Origin: CAWCQC01 sp963819905
GTDB lineage: Bacteria; Actinomycetota; Thermoleophilia; Gaiellales; Gaiellaceae
Direction of reading: 5' to 3'
Assembly: GCA_963819905.1 (NCBI GenBank)
Contig: CAWFXP010000006.1
Coordinates: forward strand, 1 to 64,000
Length of the DNA stretch: 64,000 nt
Every line of letters begins with the position of its first letter. Positions within the stretch are counted from its first letter, which is position 1. Position numbers and translations under genes: made by a program. The notes below the pieces were generated by a model, which worked only from the letters and a program-made list of their open reading frames with translations, made no database searches and was not told the origin of the DNA. This document shows, piece after piece, positions 1 through 8,616 of this stretch.

Positions 1-761
1 AGGAAGCGCTCGTCCTGGATTTCCTCCGGTGAAGGCCAGGCCGCCTTCGAGTGCGTCAGCCCGAGCGAGACCCAGAGCTCGAGCATCTTCAGCGCCAGGG
101 GCCCGGGATCGATCAGCGGGACGTCGATCTTCGGGGCGACGTACTCGACAGCCTCCTGCATCGTCATCGAGGCGAGGATCAGCACGTCCGCGCCGTCGTC
201 CCGGATCGCGGCTTGCGCCTCTCCGAGGAACGATGGCCAGTAGTCCGGATGTCCCTCGATCAAGGCGGCCGCCTCGCCGGCGTGCTTGCCGGGGAGCGCC
301 TCGACGACCTCGCTCGGCAGCTTCGGCGCCCGGATCGAGACACACTGGGAGCGGAGCCCGTACGCGTCGAGACTTGCGTCGTGAAGCCATGCCCAGCGAT
401 CCCAGCGCGTGAGGATCGAGAACCTGCGACCGAGCATCGACGCCACGGCGTACGCCGCCTGGCCCGGCCCGATGACGGGAATCGACAGGCGCGAGCGGAG
501 CGCGTTGACGCCGACGTCCGAGACCGTGTCCACGGCAACCGCGTCGTAGCCCTCCTCCTCGGCCTGGACGCCCTGCTGGATGATGAACGGCTCGTAGAGC
601 GCGAAGTTGTAGTACGAGTCCATCAGCAGCTTGCCGGCGTCGATGATCGGCACGCAGTCGACCTCGGTCGTGTCTGCCAGAACGCCCGCGGGGATCTTCG
701 CCCGGCGGCGTTCGACGCCCGCCGCGTCCAGCGGGAACGCGAGGATCAGCTTGATTCGCAT
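1..761 (-). CDS. Asp/Glu/hydantoin racemase-family protein (3' end outside window)
   Basis: Read on the minus strand from ATG at 761, with an AAAGGA ribosome-binding site just upstream. The frame stays open to base 1, so the C-terminus is missing. The protein begins MRIKLILAFPLD and has the alternating Rossmann-like pattern of the aspartate/glutamate/hydantoin racemase superfamily: an early acidic segment (VDTVSDVG), a conserved VIGPGQAA stretch and a later LILASMTM segment where family members keep the second catalytic residue. The usual catalytic Cys at those positions is replaced (VSDVG, ASMTM), so racemase chemistry is uncertain; isomerase or decarboxylase relatives are possible. It lies 18 bases downstream of the SMP-30 gene on the same strand, probably in one transcript. 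Confidence 0.7.
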   Translation of the reverse strand, partial: MRIKLILAFPLDAAGVERRRAKIPAGVLADTTEVDCVPIIDAGKLLMDSYYNFALYEPFIIQQGVQAEEEGYDAVAVDTVSDVGVNALRSRLSIPVIGPGQAAYAVASMLGRRFSILTRWDRWAWLHDASLDAYGLRSQCVSIRAPKLPSEVVEALPGKHAGEAAALIEGHPDYWPSFLGEAQAAIRDDGADVLILASMTMQEAVEYVAPKIDVPLIDPGPLALKMLELWVSLGLTHSKAAWPSPEEIQDERF

Positions 762-779
762 GACGTCCTTTCGTTGCTG

Positions 780-1704
780 CTAGCGAAGGTTCGGGTAGAA
801 GAGCGGTTGCCCGGTCCAGGGCGTGTCGATCGCGCTCAGCCACCAGCCGAGCAGGGAGGCGAACGCGAGGCTCTTGCGGTCGGGCCCGAAGAAGGCGATG
901 TTCGTCGGGCTGAGCAGGAGCTGGCCCGTCCAGTCGTCGATGATGATCCGCGGCCTCGCCGCCGCCGGGCTCGACGCGCAGCAACCGGTTCGGCTGGAAG
1001 CACGAGATCATCAGGCCGCCGTCCTCGTCGAAGGCGAGACCGTCCGGAACGGTTCCCGGCAGCTCGACGTAGGTCTCGAGCCGCCCGTCGGCGAGCGTCA
1101 CGATCCGGGGCTGCACGAACGTATCGACGACGAACAGGGTCCCGTCCTTCCGCACCGCCATGCCATTCGCGTAGAAGAGCCGTTCGCCGGGCACGACGGA
1201 CGCGTCACCACCACCGGGGGGAATCGCGACGACGCGGCCTTCGCGCTCCTCCTTGCCCGGGCCGCGAGAGTCAGTGACGTAGAGCGTCCCGTCGGCTCCG
1301 AAGGCGGGATAGTTCGGCGATGGGAGCGGGCCGCCCTCGACGCTCGTGCAGTAGTCCTCGACCTTGCCGGTCGCCGGATCGGCCCGAACCATCTTGTGCT
1401 TGTCGATCACGCAGACGTGAACGCAGCCGTCGCCGTCCACGCAGAGGCCGACGCCCCAGCCGCCGAGGTTGGCGACGACCTCGAACGACCCGTCGTCCGG
1501 GTCGATGCGGAACAGCTCGCCGGCCTCGTTCGCGGCGAACAGCTTCCCGTCCGGCCCGAGGGCGACGCCCTCACAGCGAGGGATGGAGGCGAGTACCCGC
1601 GTCGGATACTCCATGACGACCCCCGGAGGAACCGCGACCGCTCCGGGGCCGATTGCCACGAAGTCTTCCAGCTCGTCCGCCGAGGCGTTCTCGGTCTCGC
1701 TCAC
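780..1704 (-). CDS. SMP-30/gluconolactonase/LRE-family protein (one frameshift)
   Basis: The GTG start at 1704 is chosen because a near-perfect AAGGAGGT ribosome-binding site lies six bases upstream. The roughly 307-residue product has beta-propeller SMP-30 features: EGVALGPDGKLFAA near residue 48, FGADGTLYVTDSRG in the middle, YANGMAVRKDGTLFVVDT, and VPDGLAFDEDGGL before the break. Such proteins hydrolyse sugar lactones using a divalent metal. The frame is lost near base 957: upstream codons read to ...RVEPGGG, and the family-like end IIIDDWTGQLLLSP...FYPNLR continues in another frame to the TAG at 780. One inserted or lost base in a GC-rich run would restore it, so I treat it as a probable sequence error, though a recent pseudogene is possible. 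It is divergent from the enolase gene. Confidence 0.72.
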
Positions 1705-1748
1705 AACCTACCTCCTTCGTAGGGCGTTCGGCATGATAAGAGCACTCG

Positions 1749-1774
1749 ATGCATGAAGCAAGCCGGAATGCATT
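1749..1774. promoter_or_regulatory. Candidate operator A: ATGCAT-type inverted repeat
   Basis: Two ATGCAT cores lie 19 bases apart (1749 and 1768) in the divergent region between the SMP-30 gene and the enolase-family gene, ending only four bases before the latter's ATG. Left arm ATGCATGAA, seven-base spacer, right arm GGAATGCAT. The same geometry occurs at 16451 and 18953, and looser forms at 4844 and 12155. Function as a regulator site is inferred from recurrence and position. Confidence 0.45.
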
Positions 1775-1777
1775 GCC

Positions 1778-2899
1778 ATGACAGAGATCGCCCGCGTCGA
1801 CGTTCATCCGCTCGTCTACCGGGAGCCGCATGCGTTCGATCTTCCGCGCTCGGTCGCGATCGTCCGGATCGAGGACAGCGACGGGGCGGTGGGGTGGGGC
1901 GAGTGCGTGTGCGGCGCCGCCGAGGCAGCCGTCGCCGTGCGCGCGATCGTCGACGGGGGGTACGCCCCACTGCTGCTCGGCGTCGACCCGTCACCGATCC
2001 GCTCGCACTGGCAGCGGATGCGCGATCGGGGCTTCTGGTACGGCGCCGGCGGCATCGCTTCCCTCGCGCTCTCCGGCGTCGATACCGCGCTCTGGGATCT
2101 CGCGGGGCGGCGAGCCGGCGTGCCGATTCATCAACTTCTCGGCGGAAAGCTCCACGACCGGTTCCGTGCCAGCGCCGCCGTCATGTGGGACACGCGCGAT
2201 CTCGACAGGCCCGCCGAGCAGTCCGCGGACTACGTCGCGCGAGGCTTCACCGCGACCAAGGGCGGCTGGGGGCACCCGGAGGCAGAGTTCGGCCTCGATG
2301 CCGACCGCGACGTCGAGATCGTTCGACGGGTCCGGGAGGCAGTCGGGCCGTCGATCGGCGTCGCGGTGGACGTTTCCGGACGCGCCGGCTGGTCGGTCTC
2401 TCACGCGGTCGAGATGGCCCGCCGACTCGGCGAGTACGAGCTCATGTGGCTCGAGGATGCGCTCCACCACGAGGACTACGAAGGGCTGCGCCGGCTCCGA
2501 GCGGCCGCACCGATGGCGATCGCGACGGGCGAACGCGAGTGGACGCCCTCCGGCTACCGCCGTCTCGTCGAGTCGGAGGGCGTCGACATCGTGCTCGTCG
2601 ACCCCGGGCGGTCGGAGGGCATCACGGGGATGCGTCTGATCGTGGAGCACGCGGCCAGCCACGGCGTCCGCTTCGTGCCGCACTCGTGGACGAGCGCGAT
2701 CAACACGGCCGCGTCGCTCCAGGTGCTCGCAGCGTCGGAGAACGGCGTCCTCCTCGAGCTGAAGCCCGATCCGTCGCCGCTCCAGGCAGAGCTCGTCGAC
2801 GTGCCCATCGAGCAGGCGGACGGGTGGGTCCGGGTGCCCGATGCGCCCGGGCTCGGGATCGTCGTCGACGAGTCGATCCTCCGGCGCTACGCGATCTGA
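1778..2899 (+). CDS. Enolase-superfamily (mandelate racemase/muconate lactonizing type) sugar-acid dehydratase
   Basis: A 373-residue protein of normal family length. An N-terminal capping domain (about 1-120) precedes an (beta/alpha)7-beta barrel. Visible catalytic-site candidates are K161 (ATKGGWG, taking the place of the usual KxK), metal ligands D198, E226 (WLEDAL) and E252 (TGEREW), and H302 on the seventh strand region (VPHSWTS). The acid/base His with this ligand set suits dehydration or epimerisation of a sugar acid; the substrate cannot be read from sequence. Its divergent SMP-30 lactonase and neighbouring SDR and aldose-epimerase-like genes support sugar or sugar-acid catabolism. 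The start lies directly after candidate operator A, which would leave little or no leader. Confidence 0.85.
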   Translation: MTEIARVDVHPLVYREPHAFDLPRSVAIVRIEDSDGAVGWGECVCGAAEAAVAVRAIVDGGYAPLLLGVDPSPIRSHWQRMRDRGFWYGAGGIASLALSGVDTALWDLAGRRAGVPIHQLLGGKLHDRFRASAAVMWDTRDLDRPAEQSADYVARGFTATKGGWGHPEAEFGLDADRDVEIVRRVREAVGPSIGVAVDVSGRAGWSVSHAVEMARRLGEYELMWLEDALHHEDYEGLRRLRAAAPMAIATGEREWTPSGYRRLVESEGVDIVLVDPGRSEGITGMRLIVEHAASHGVRFVPHSWTSAINTAASLQVLAASENGVLLELKPDPSPLQAELVDVPIEQADGWVRVPDAPGLGIVVDESILRRYAI

Positions 2900-2910
2900 T
2901 ATGGGACCGG

Positions 2911-3717
2911 CTAGTGACGCGGAGCCGTGGCGGCTCCCGACCGTGTCGCGACGTTGAAGTTGTACGAGGCGGTAATGCCGCCGTCGGCGAGAACTGCGGA
3001 CCCGGACATCGCCGTTGCCGCGTCGCTGACGAGGAAGCACAGCAGCTCTGCGATCTCCCGCGACGTGATCAGCCGACCGGTGGGTGTGCGCTGCTCGAGC
3101 GAGTGGACGGCGGCGGCGGGATCGTCGAGCACGTCGACGAAGCTGCGCAGAAGCGGGGTGTCGACCACGCCCGGGAGAAGCGCGTTGATCCGGAGGCCGT
3201 CTGCGGCGTACTCGAGGGCGGCCGAGCGGACCAGCTGGAGCAGTGCCGCCTTCGACGCGCAGTAGGGGCTCAGCGTGTCCTCGACGACGATGGAGTTGAC
3301 GCTGCAGACGACGGCTACCGCGCCCCGGCCGCGCCGGCGCATCGCCGGGACGAGGGTGTGGATCCCGCGGAGCGTTCCGAACAGGTTGACGTCGAAGATC
3401 CGCTGCCAGTCCTCGACCGGGATATCGAGCAGCGGCGCGGATACGAGGGTGCCGGCGCAGGCGATGAAGGCGTCGGCCGCGTCGCGCTCAGCGACTGCTG
3501 CCGAGGCGGCGACCTGCTCCCAGGTCGCCGCGGCTGCGACGTCGCCCGCGACCCAGGACACGGTGCCGCTCTCACCGAGCGCCGCCGGCGCCCCGTCGAG
3601 GTCGACACCGAGCACGTCATATCCGCGCTCGAGGAGAAGCTCGACGGTGGCCAGGCCGATACCCGAGGCAGCGCCCGTCACGACCGCGAAGGGTTTCTCG
3701 CTCTGTTCGCCCGTCAC
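2911..3717 (-). CDS. SDR-family NAD(P)-dependent oxidoreductase
   Basis: A 268-residue classical short-chain dehydrogenase. The cofactor motif TGAASGIG sits at about residues 15-22, with an acidic residue after the second strand (GVDLDG) that favours NAD. The NAG-type motif is changed to CAG, and the catalytic pair is YCASK near residue 155. The PGVVDTPL loop and SGSAVLADGG end are typical. It converges on the enolase gene, separated by 11 bases, and would suit oxidation of an alcohol in the same sugar-derivative pathway. About 25 residues after the family's usual end (from ASYNFN) are atypical and may be unstructured. Confidence 0.85.
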   Translation of the reverse strand: MTGEQSEKPFAVVTGAASGIGLATVELLLERGYDVLGVDLDGAPAALGESGTVSWVAGDVAAAATWEQVAASAAVAERDAADAFIACAGTLVSAPLLDIPVEDWQRIFDVNLFGTLRGIHTLVPAMRRRGRGAVAVVCSVNSIVVEDTLSPYCASKAALLQLVRSAALEYAADGLRINALLPGVVDTPLLRSFVDVLDDPAAAVHSLEQRTPTGRLITSREIAELLCFLVSDAATAMSGSAVLADGGITASYNFNVATRSGAATAPRH

Positions 3718-3793
3718 TGCGTCTTCGCCTCTGCCACGACTCCACGCGTTGTATCAGGCCGCGGGCGCGTAGACCGGTACCGATCGTGGCGGA

Positions 3794-3817
3794 GGGCCGG
3801 ACAGGTCCGGCCCCTAC
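3794..3817 (+). repeat. Palindromic intergenic repeat, copy 1
   Basis: The core GGCCGGAC-AG-GTCCGGCC is an 8-bp stem with a two-base loop, followed by CCCTAC. Related copies occur at 3846-3870 (inverted), 52940-52963 and 52974-52997 (direct), with a diverged copy near 45217-45242. All lie between genes or at a gene's 3' end, as with REP-like elements. Confidence 0.8.
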
Positions 3818-3841
3818 GCCTGAGGGCAGGGTGCCACCACA

Positions 3842-4741
3842 TCATGTAGGGGCCGGACCTGTCCGGCCCCGTCGGTTGGCCGCCCCTTTGGGAGCATTCG
3901 CCGGAATGGATTCGACTTCGATCCAACCCGTCCACGCCTCGCCCTCGGTGAGCGAGACGGCTCGCTCCGCGGCGATCGACTCATCCAGCCGGTACGGCCG
4001 TGCCGTGCACGGCTCGAGCAGGAGGACCGGCTTCGGCCCGAGGTGCCGGCAGAGCGTGCAAATCCAGAGATGCGGCAGCGTGGCGCCCCAGCGCACCGCC
4101 ACCTCGTGTCCGGTGACGGGATCAGCGACGACGCCGGACGTGATGCCGGCGACGTACAAGACCTCGACGAGCTCCTCGTCGCCGGGCGGAACGGTCGCAC
4201 CACGCGCCCACTCGGCGTCGCCCAATGCCTGGCCCGCCTCGAAGCGACCGGGCAAGACAGCGTCGGCGGCGATGTCACGGGCCCCCTCGGGCAGGTGAAC
4301 GCGCCAGCCCGCCTCGACCGCGAGCATCGGGTGCGGGGCGACGAGGAACGGGCCCGTGTCGCCGGTCGCCGCGATCCTGATCTCCTCTCGCAGACCGCAG
4401 CGGGGCGGCGGGAGCAGCTCATATCCTCGCGTGATCGTGACAGGGGGCAAGGCGACGTCGAGTGTCAGCTCCGCGGACGCGGGCGCGGACGCGCGGACGG
4501 TGTACGGAACGTTCCAGGCCCGGCCGTGATCCGGGTGACCCCGCCACGGGTCGTCGTTCGGGAACATGAGATCCCAGCCGCCGGTGGTCGCGGTCAGGAA
4601 GTCGTCGGACGCCGGATCTGCGACCGCAACCGCGAAGAGCAGATCCCGACCGGCCCGCCGATCCGTGACCTGCTGCACGCGGGCGCCGATCGAGGGCAGG
4701 ATCTCGGCACGGCAGACCTCGTTCTCGAGCACGAGGGTCAC
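3842..4741 (-). CDS. Aldose 1-epimerase (galactose mutarotase)-like protein
   Basis: A 299-residue protein starting at GTG 4741 with AAGGAT about six bases upstream. It has the galactose-mutarotase beta-sandwich layout: an N-terminal ENEVCRAEILPSIGARV segment, the DLMFPNDDPW...HGRAWN region carrying the conserved His near residue 72, and a LLLEPCTARPYRLDE segment near residue 260 with the catalytic-type Glu. Such proteins interconvert sugar anomers or bind related sugars. Its last nine residues are supplied by a palindromic repeat, so the ancestral end was probably a little upstream. It is divergent from the CoA-transferase gene across candidate operator B. Confidence 0.72.
   Translation of the reverse strand: MTLVLENEVCRAEILPSIGARVQQVTDRRAGRDLLFAVAVADPASDDFLTATTGGWDLMFPNDDPWRGHPDHGRAWNVPYTVRASAPASAELTLDVALPPVTITRGYELLPPPRCGLREEIRIAATGDTGPFLVAPHPMLAVEAGWRVHLPEGARDIAADAVLPGRFEAGQALGDAEWARGATVPPGDEELVEVLYVAGITSGVVADPVTGHEVAVRWGATLPHLWICTLCRHLGPKPVLLLEPCTARPYRLDESIAAERAVSLTEGEAWTGWIEVESIPANAPKGAANRRGRTGPAPT
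3846..3870 (-). repeat. Palindromic intergenic repeat, copy 2 (inverted to copy 1)
   Basis: This begins GTAGGGGCCGGAC and continues to GTCCGGCCCC. It faces copy 1 across a 28-base spacer, so the pair could fold into one long hairpin between the SDR and aldose-epimerase-like genes. It also encodes the last residues (RGRTGPAPT) of the upstream gene on the minus strand, whose TGA lies just beyond it. Confidence 0.8.
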
Positions 4742-4843
4742 GTCACATCCTTGTCCAGCGCCGGCCGGTGGCGACTGTGGGGTCTAGGGTGCCGAGGCAT
4801 CCCAGAGGTATTCTTGCGTCCCCGGTGCCGGTGGGCCATTATG

Positions 4844-4869
4844 ATGCATAATAAAGCAGAATCATGCAT
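4844..4869. promoter_or_regulatory. Candidate operator B: ATGCAT-type inverted repeat
   Basis: ATGCATAAT (4844) and ATCATGCAT (4861) form an inverted pair in an AT-rich patch between divergent genes. The cores are 20 bases apart rather than the 19 seen at sites A, D and E. It is upstream of the CoA-transferase gene, which is followed by a GntR-family regulator that is one candidate ligand of this motif. Confidence 0.45.
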
Positions 4870-4901
4870 TCACCTACCACCCGCCCTGAGGCGAAAGTCA
4901 C

Positions 4902-6110
4902 ATGCCCATGAGCGTTGACGTCAATGCAGCTCCCGGTGGGCTCCTCGCGGGTCTCCGGGTCGTCGGCCTCGAGCATTCCGTTGCCGGGCCTCTCTGCACG
5001 CGCATCCTCGGTGATCTCGGAGCAGAGGTGGTCAAGGTCGAGCGCGCCCCCTACGGCGACTTCGCCCGCCACTGGGACGCAAACGTGGCCGGAGAGGGAG
5101 CGCAGTTCTGGTGGCTGAATCGCCGAAAGCGCAGCATCGTGCTCGACCTCAAGCAGGAGGGCGGCAGAACGGCGTTCGACGCGTTGCTCGGCCGGTCTGA
5201 CGTATTCGTGAGCAACCTGAGCCCCGGGGCCACCGAGCGGCTGGGGCTCACACCCGAGCTCTTCGACGAGCGCTTCCCCGAGCTCGTCGTCTGCCAGATC
5301 TCCGGGTACGGGCGAACCGGAGCGTTTCGCGACCGCAAGGCATACGACATGCTGGTTCAGGCCGAGGCGGGGGTGATGAGCCTGACCGGCTCGCCGGAGC
5401 AGCCGAGTCGCACGGGCGTCTCGATCGTCGACGTCGGCACCGGAATCTACGCGGCCGCGCTCGTACTGGCCGGGCTGCTGGGAAAGACGCAGTCCGGTCG
5501 AGGCTGCTTCCTCGACGTCGCGATGTTCGATGCCGTGCTCGAGTTCGCCGGCCCGATGCTGCTCAGCTACGTGAACGCGGGTGTCCTCTATCCGCGGGTT
5601 CCGCAGCGTCACCATGCGATTGCGCCGTACGGCGTGTTCCGCTGCGCAGACGGGACGCAGGTGTTGTTCGCCGTCGAGCACGATGCCGAGTGGCGCCGGT
5701 TTGCCGACGCCGTGCTGGAACGGCCCGATCTCGCCGACGACCCGCGCTTCGCGACGAACGTCGCGCGACTCGCGCACCGTGAAGAGGTGGACTCGTTGGT
5801 CGGCGACGCCGTGGCGCGGCTCGATGCTGCCGACGCAGTCGCGATGTTTGACGACCTGGGCCTCGCCTACGCTTCGCTGAACGACATGAGAGACGTCAGC
5901 GAGCATCCGGTCGCCGCCGAACGCCGTCTCTTCGCCGCGGCGGACACCGAGACCGGCGCAGCGGTGATCACGCTCGTCGGGCTGGCTGAACGGCTCGGAG
6001 CGACCAGCCTGAACGGTCGTGCACGGCCGCCGGCGCTCGGCGAGGACACCGAGGCGATTCTCTCGGAGCTCGATCTCGGCATGGCGTCGCTGACGGGCGA
6101 GGCGAGCTAG
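4902..6110 (+). CDS. CaiB/BaiF (family III) CoA-transferase
   Basis: A 402-residue protein that moves coenzyme A between acids through an aspartyl-CoA thioester. Family landmarks are GLRVVGLEHSVAGP at 18-30, the DLGAEVVKVE segment at 38-48, RRKRSIVLDLK, and the catalytic-type Asp at 149 in AYDMLVQAEAG. Two start codons lie six bases apart (4902, 4908); either would fit. The gene is followed after 12 bases by a GntR regulator and then by hydrolase and cupin genes, which suggests one operon. The substrate is unknown; a carboxylic acid made by the upstream dehydratase route is a reasonable inference only. Confidence 0.9.
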   Translation: MPMSVDVNAAPGGLLAGLRVVGLEHSVAGPLCTRILGDLGAEVVKVERAPYGDFARHWDANVAGEGAQFWWLNRRKRSIVLDLKQEGGRTAFDALLGRSDVFVSNLSPGATERLGLTPELFDERFPELVVCQISGYGRTGAFRDRKAYDMLVQAEAGVMSLTGSPEQPSRTGVSIVDVGTGIYAAALVLAGLLGKTQSGRGCFLDVAMFDAVLEFAGPMLLSYVNAGVLYPRVPQRHHAIAPYGVFRCADGTQVLFAVEHDAEWRRFADAVLERPDLADDPRFATNVARLAHREEVDSLVGDAVARLDAADAVAMFDDLGLAYASLNDMRDVSEHPVAAERRLFAAADTETGAAVITLVGLAERLGATSLNGRARPPALGEDTEAILSELDLGMASLTGEAS

Positions 6111-6122
6111 GGGGGACGGCGA

Positions 6123-6800
6123 ATGACGAGGAACCGCAAGACGAAGAAGGACCTGATTGCAGACGAGCTGAAGCTGCTGATCGGCTCGGGGGAGCTCCCG
6201 CGCGGGACCCGGATCCAGCAGGACGAGCTTGCTGCCCGTTTCGACACGAGTATCACGCCCGTTCGCGAGGCGATGCGCCAGCTCGAGGCCCAGGGCCTTC
6301 TGGTCAGCGAGCCGCACCGCGGCGTCCGTGTCGCCGAGGCGAACCTCGACGAGGTGAAGGGCGTCTACGCCGCCCGCCGCCTGCTCGAGCCCTACGCCGC
6401 ACAGCGCGCGTCGCTTCGTGTCTCGCGCCGCGACCTCGACCGTGCGGACGAGCTGATCGAGGCGATGGGCAAGGCCAGGAAGAAGAAGGACTACGCCGAG
6501 GCTCGATCGGCCAATCGCGAGTTTCACTTCCTGTTCTACGACCTGTGCGGCATACCCGCCCTCACGCGGATCATCGACGGGCTCTGGCTCTCCTTCCCCT
6601 GGGACATCCTCCAGGTGATCTCGGGCCGGCTCGACGAGTCGATCGGCGAGCACAACGAGATGGTCGCGGCGGTTCGCGGAGGCGACGTCGTCCACGTGAA
6701 GACCGTCTTCGAGGAGCACATCAGGCACAGCTACCTCAGCCTGGTTGCCCACCTCACCGGCGAGGAAGCGGACGATCCATACGATCTCGCGGTCGACTGA
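6123..6800 (+). CDS. GntR-family transcriptional regulator (FCD subfamily)
   Basis: A 225-residue repressor-type protein. Residues 9-75 form the winged helix: LIADELKLLIGSGEL, then TSITPVREAMRQLEAQGLL and the wing PHRGVRVAE. The C-terminal FCD effector domain is helical, with candidate metal or ligand His residues in NREFHFLF, EHNEMV and FEEHIRHSY. It sits second in an operon with the CoA-transferase upstream and an MBL hydrolase downstream. FCD regulators commonly sense carboxylic acids and control adjacent genes. It is one of two local candidates (the other is IclR at 23878) for reading the ATGCAT-type inverted repeats. Confidence 0.9.
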   Translation: MTRNRKTKKDLIADELKLLIGSGELPRGTRIQQDELAARFDTSITPVREAMRQLEAQGLLVSEPHRGVRVAEANLDEVKGVYAARRLLEPYAAQRASLRVSRRDLDRADELIEAMGKARKKKDYAEARSANREFHFLFYDLCGIPALTRIIDGLWLSFPWDILQVISGRLDESIGEHNEMVAAVRGGDVVHVKTVFEEHIRHSYLSLVAHLTGEEADDPYDLAVD

Positions 6801-6819
6801 CCGCGGACAGGGAGGGCTG

Positions 6820-7788
6820 ATGGGACAGGGAGTCGACCGGGTCGTACTCACGACCCTGACCGAGAACTACGTCGACATGCTCCTGCCGGACGGGCCGTCG
6901 ATCACCCGGGCGGGCCTGGCCCACCACTTCGACCCGAAGTGCCCCTGTCCGGTCGGTGAGAACGGCGTTGCCTTCCACGTCGAGGTGGAATGGGGCCGGT
7001 ACACCTATCGCGCGCTGTTCGACACCGGCATGACCGGGCCGGTGCTCCAGCACAACGCGGGCGCGCTCGCCGTCGACCTCGCCGCCGTCGATCACTGCGT
7101 CATCAGCCACGGCCATCCCGATCACTATGGCGGGCTGATGGGTTTCCTCGAGAGCCGGGAGGCCGCCGTTCCGCTGTCGATCCACGACGATGCCTTCCTG
7201 CCCCGGTACCTCAGGCTCGCCTCCGGACAGGTCGCCCCGTACTACAACCAGGACCTCACGATCGCCGCGATCGACGCCTCGGGAGGGCGTGTGGTGCTGC
7301 ACAAGGGGCCGCTCGAGGTCGGACCCGGGATGATCGCCACCGGGGAGATCCCGCGTCTCGTCGACTTCGAGATGCCGCCGAGCAGCATCACGACTCCGAA
7401 CGCGCTCATCCAGCTGGTCGACGGCGAGATGCAGCCGGACACCGTGCCGGACGACCAGGCGCTCGTGATCGAGGTCGGCAAGGACGGCATCGTCGTACTC
7501 TGCGGGTGCAGCCACGCCGGCGTCGTCAACACGATCCGGCACGCGATGAAGATCACCGACCGTGAGCGCGTGGTCGGGGTGTTCGGCGGCTTCCACCTCG
7601 GGTTCCCCGGGATTCCGGAGGAGAAGACGACGAAGACGATCGACGCCTTGGAGGAGATCGGCGTCGAGCTGCTGTGCCCGATGCACTGCACCGGGATGCG
7701 CGCGATGATGGAGATCGCCCGCGCCTTCCCGGAGCAGTTTCTCCTCAACTGCACCGGCTCGCGCGTGTTCATCCCGACTCCGTACTGA
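6820..7788 (+). CDS. Metallo-beta-lactamase-fold hydrolase, MptE-like
   Basis: 322 residues from ATG 6820, preceded by a GGAGGG ribosome-binding site. The metal motif SHGHPDHYGG is near residue 93. A CGCSHAGVVNT segment (about 228-238) and an FGGFHLGF segment carry further conserved Cys/His residues of the dihydropterin-synthase-like MBL branch related to archaeal MptE. The MCPCPVGENG-like region (CPCPVGENG near 46) is also typical. These enzymes hydrolyse cyclic phosphodiesters or lactone-like substrates; the exact reaction here is unknown. It lies in the CoA-transferase/GntR/cupin operon. Confidence 0.8.
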   Translation: MGQGVDRVVLTTLTENYVDMLLPDGPSITRAGLAHHFDPKCPCPVGENGVAFHVEVEWGRYTYRALFDTGMTGPVLQHNAGALAVDLAAVDHCVISHGHPDHYGGLMGFLESREAAVPLSIHDDAFLPRYLRLASGQVAPYYNQDLTIAAIDASGGRVVLHKGPLEVGPGMIATGEIPRLVDFEMPPSSITTPNALIQLVDGEMQPDTVPDDQALVIEVGKDGIVVLCGCSHAGVVNTIRHAMKITDRERVVGVFGGFHLGFPGIPEEKTTKTIDALEEIGVELLCPMHCTGMRAMMEIARAFPEQFLLNCTGSRVFIPTPY

Positions 7789-7792
7789 CCTC

Positions 7793-8605
7793 GTGGCGTT
7801 CGACGGCCCCTCGCTCCTGCGCTACTCCGACGTGCCACGAGGAGTTTGGGGCACGAGCCGCGAGAGCGGCCAGACGGTCGACTGGATCTACGCAGACACG
7901 GACGAGGTCTGCCAGATCGTTTTCGGCATCTCCGTCGGTGGCTGGTTTCGCCAGGAGGGCGAGGGGTTCGACGTCTACGAGCGGGACATCGTCTGGCGCG
8001 TGCTCGAGGGGACTGTCGTGACCGCGAACGCGGAGACGGGAGAGGTGCACCGGGTCGAGGCAGGGGAGTCGTTGCACTTCAAGGGTGACGTCTGGCTCCA
8101 GGCCTGGAACTACGGAGCGGCGCCGGCCCTGGCCGTGGAGTTCACCGCTCCGGCGAAGAGCCGGGCGGCACGGGTTGTTCACAAGCCGTGGCCCGAGACC
8201 CAGCGCCTGCGGGACTCCGCGCTCGTCGGGCGCTGGCCTGAGGGGCGCCAGGAGGCTGCCGGCCGGGCGACCGTCCACCACCTCCGCGAGCACGACGTGC
8301 TGTGGCAGCTCGAGGGCGACGCCCCGATCCTCATTGGGCATGTCGTCTCGACGCCGTTCCTCACGGTCGGCGAGATCCATCTTCTGCCGGGCCAGCGGAG
8401 CGACGTGCGGACCCACGAGGGAGCGATGACGCTCTATGTCGTGAGCGGCGCTCTCGGCGTGGAGCTCCCGGAAGACTCCACGTGGCTCGAGGCGGAGCCG
8501 AAGGACGGCGTCTATCTGCCGCCTCTCACGTCATATCGCCTCCTCAATACCGGCGCCTCGCCGCTCGTGGCGCTCTTCCAGCTCGTCCCGAGCGCCACCG
8601 GCTAG
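7793..8605 (+). CDS. Two-domain cupin protein
   Basis: A 270-residue protein starting at GTG four bases after the MBL stop, so translation is probably coupled. Two cupin barrels are visible. The first (about 20-120) has YERDIVWRVLEGTVV and VEAGESLHFKGDVW. The second (about 165-265) has LLPGQRSDVRTHEGAMTLYVVSGALGVE and PKDGVYLPPLTSYRL. The second barrel keeps His/Glu candidates for metal binding, while the first has few. Bicupins in catabolic operons act as isomerases, dioxygenases or binding proteins; I cannot choose. It converges on the next SDR gene across 11 bases. Confidence 0.75.
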   Translation: MAFDGPSLLRYSDVPRGVWGTSRESGQTVDWIYADTDEVCQIVFGISVGGWFRQEGEGFDVYERDIVWRVLEGTVVTANAETGEVHRVEAGESLHFKGDVWLQAWNYGAAPALAVEFTAPAKSRAARVVHKPWPETQRLRDSALVGRWPEGRQEAAGRATVHHLREHDVLWQLEGDAPILIGHVVSTPFLTVGEIHLLPGQRSDVRTHEGAMTLYVVSGALGVELPEDSTWLEAEPKDGVYLPPLTSYRLLNTGASPLVALFQLVPSATG

Positions 8606-8616
8606 CCGAACGTGCG

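Noticed and set aside
780..1704. Pseudogene call for the SMP-30 gene
   Set aside because: One indel in a gene with conserved sequence on both sides, in a window with eight more such indels, is better explained by sequence error.
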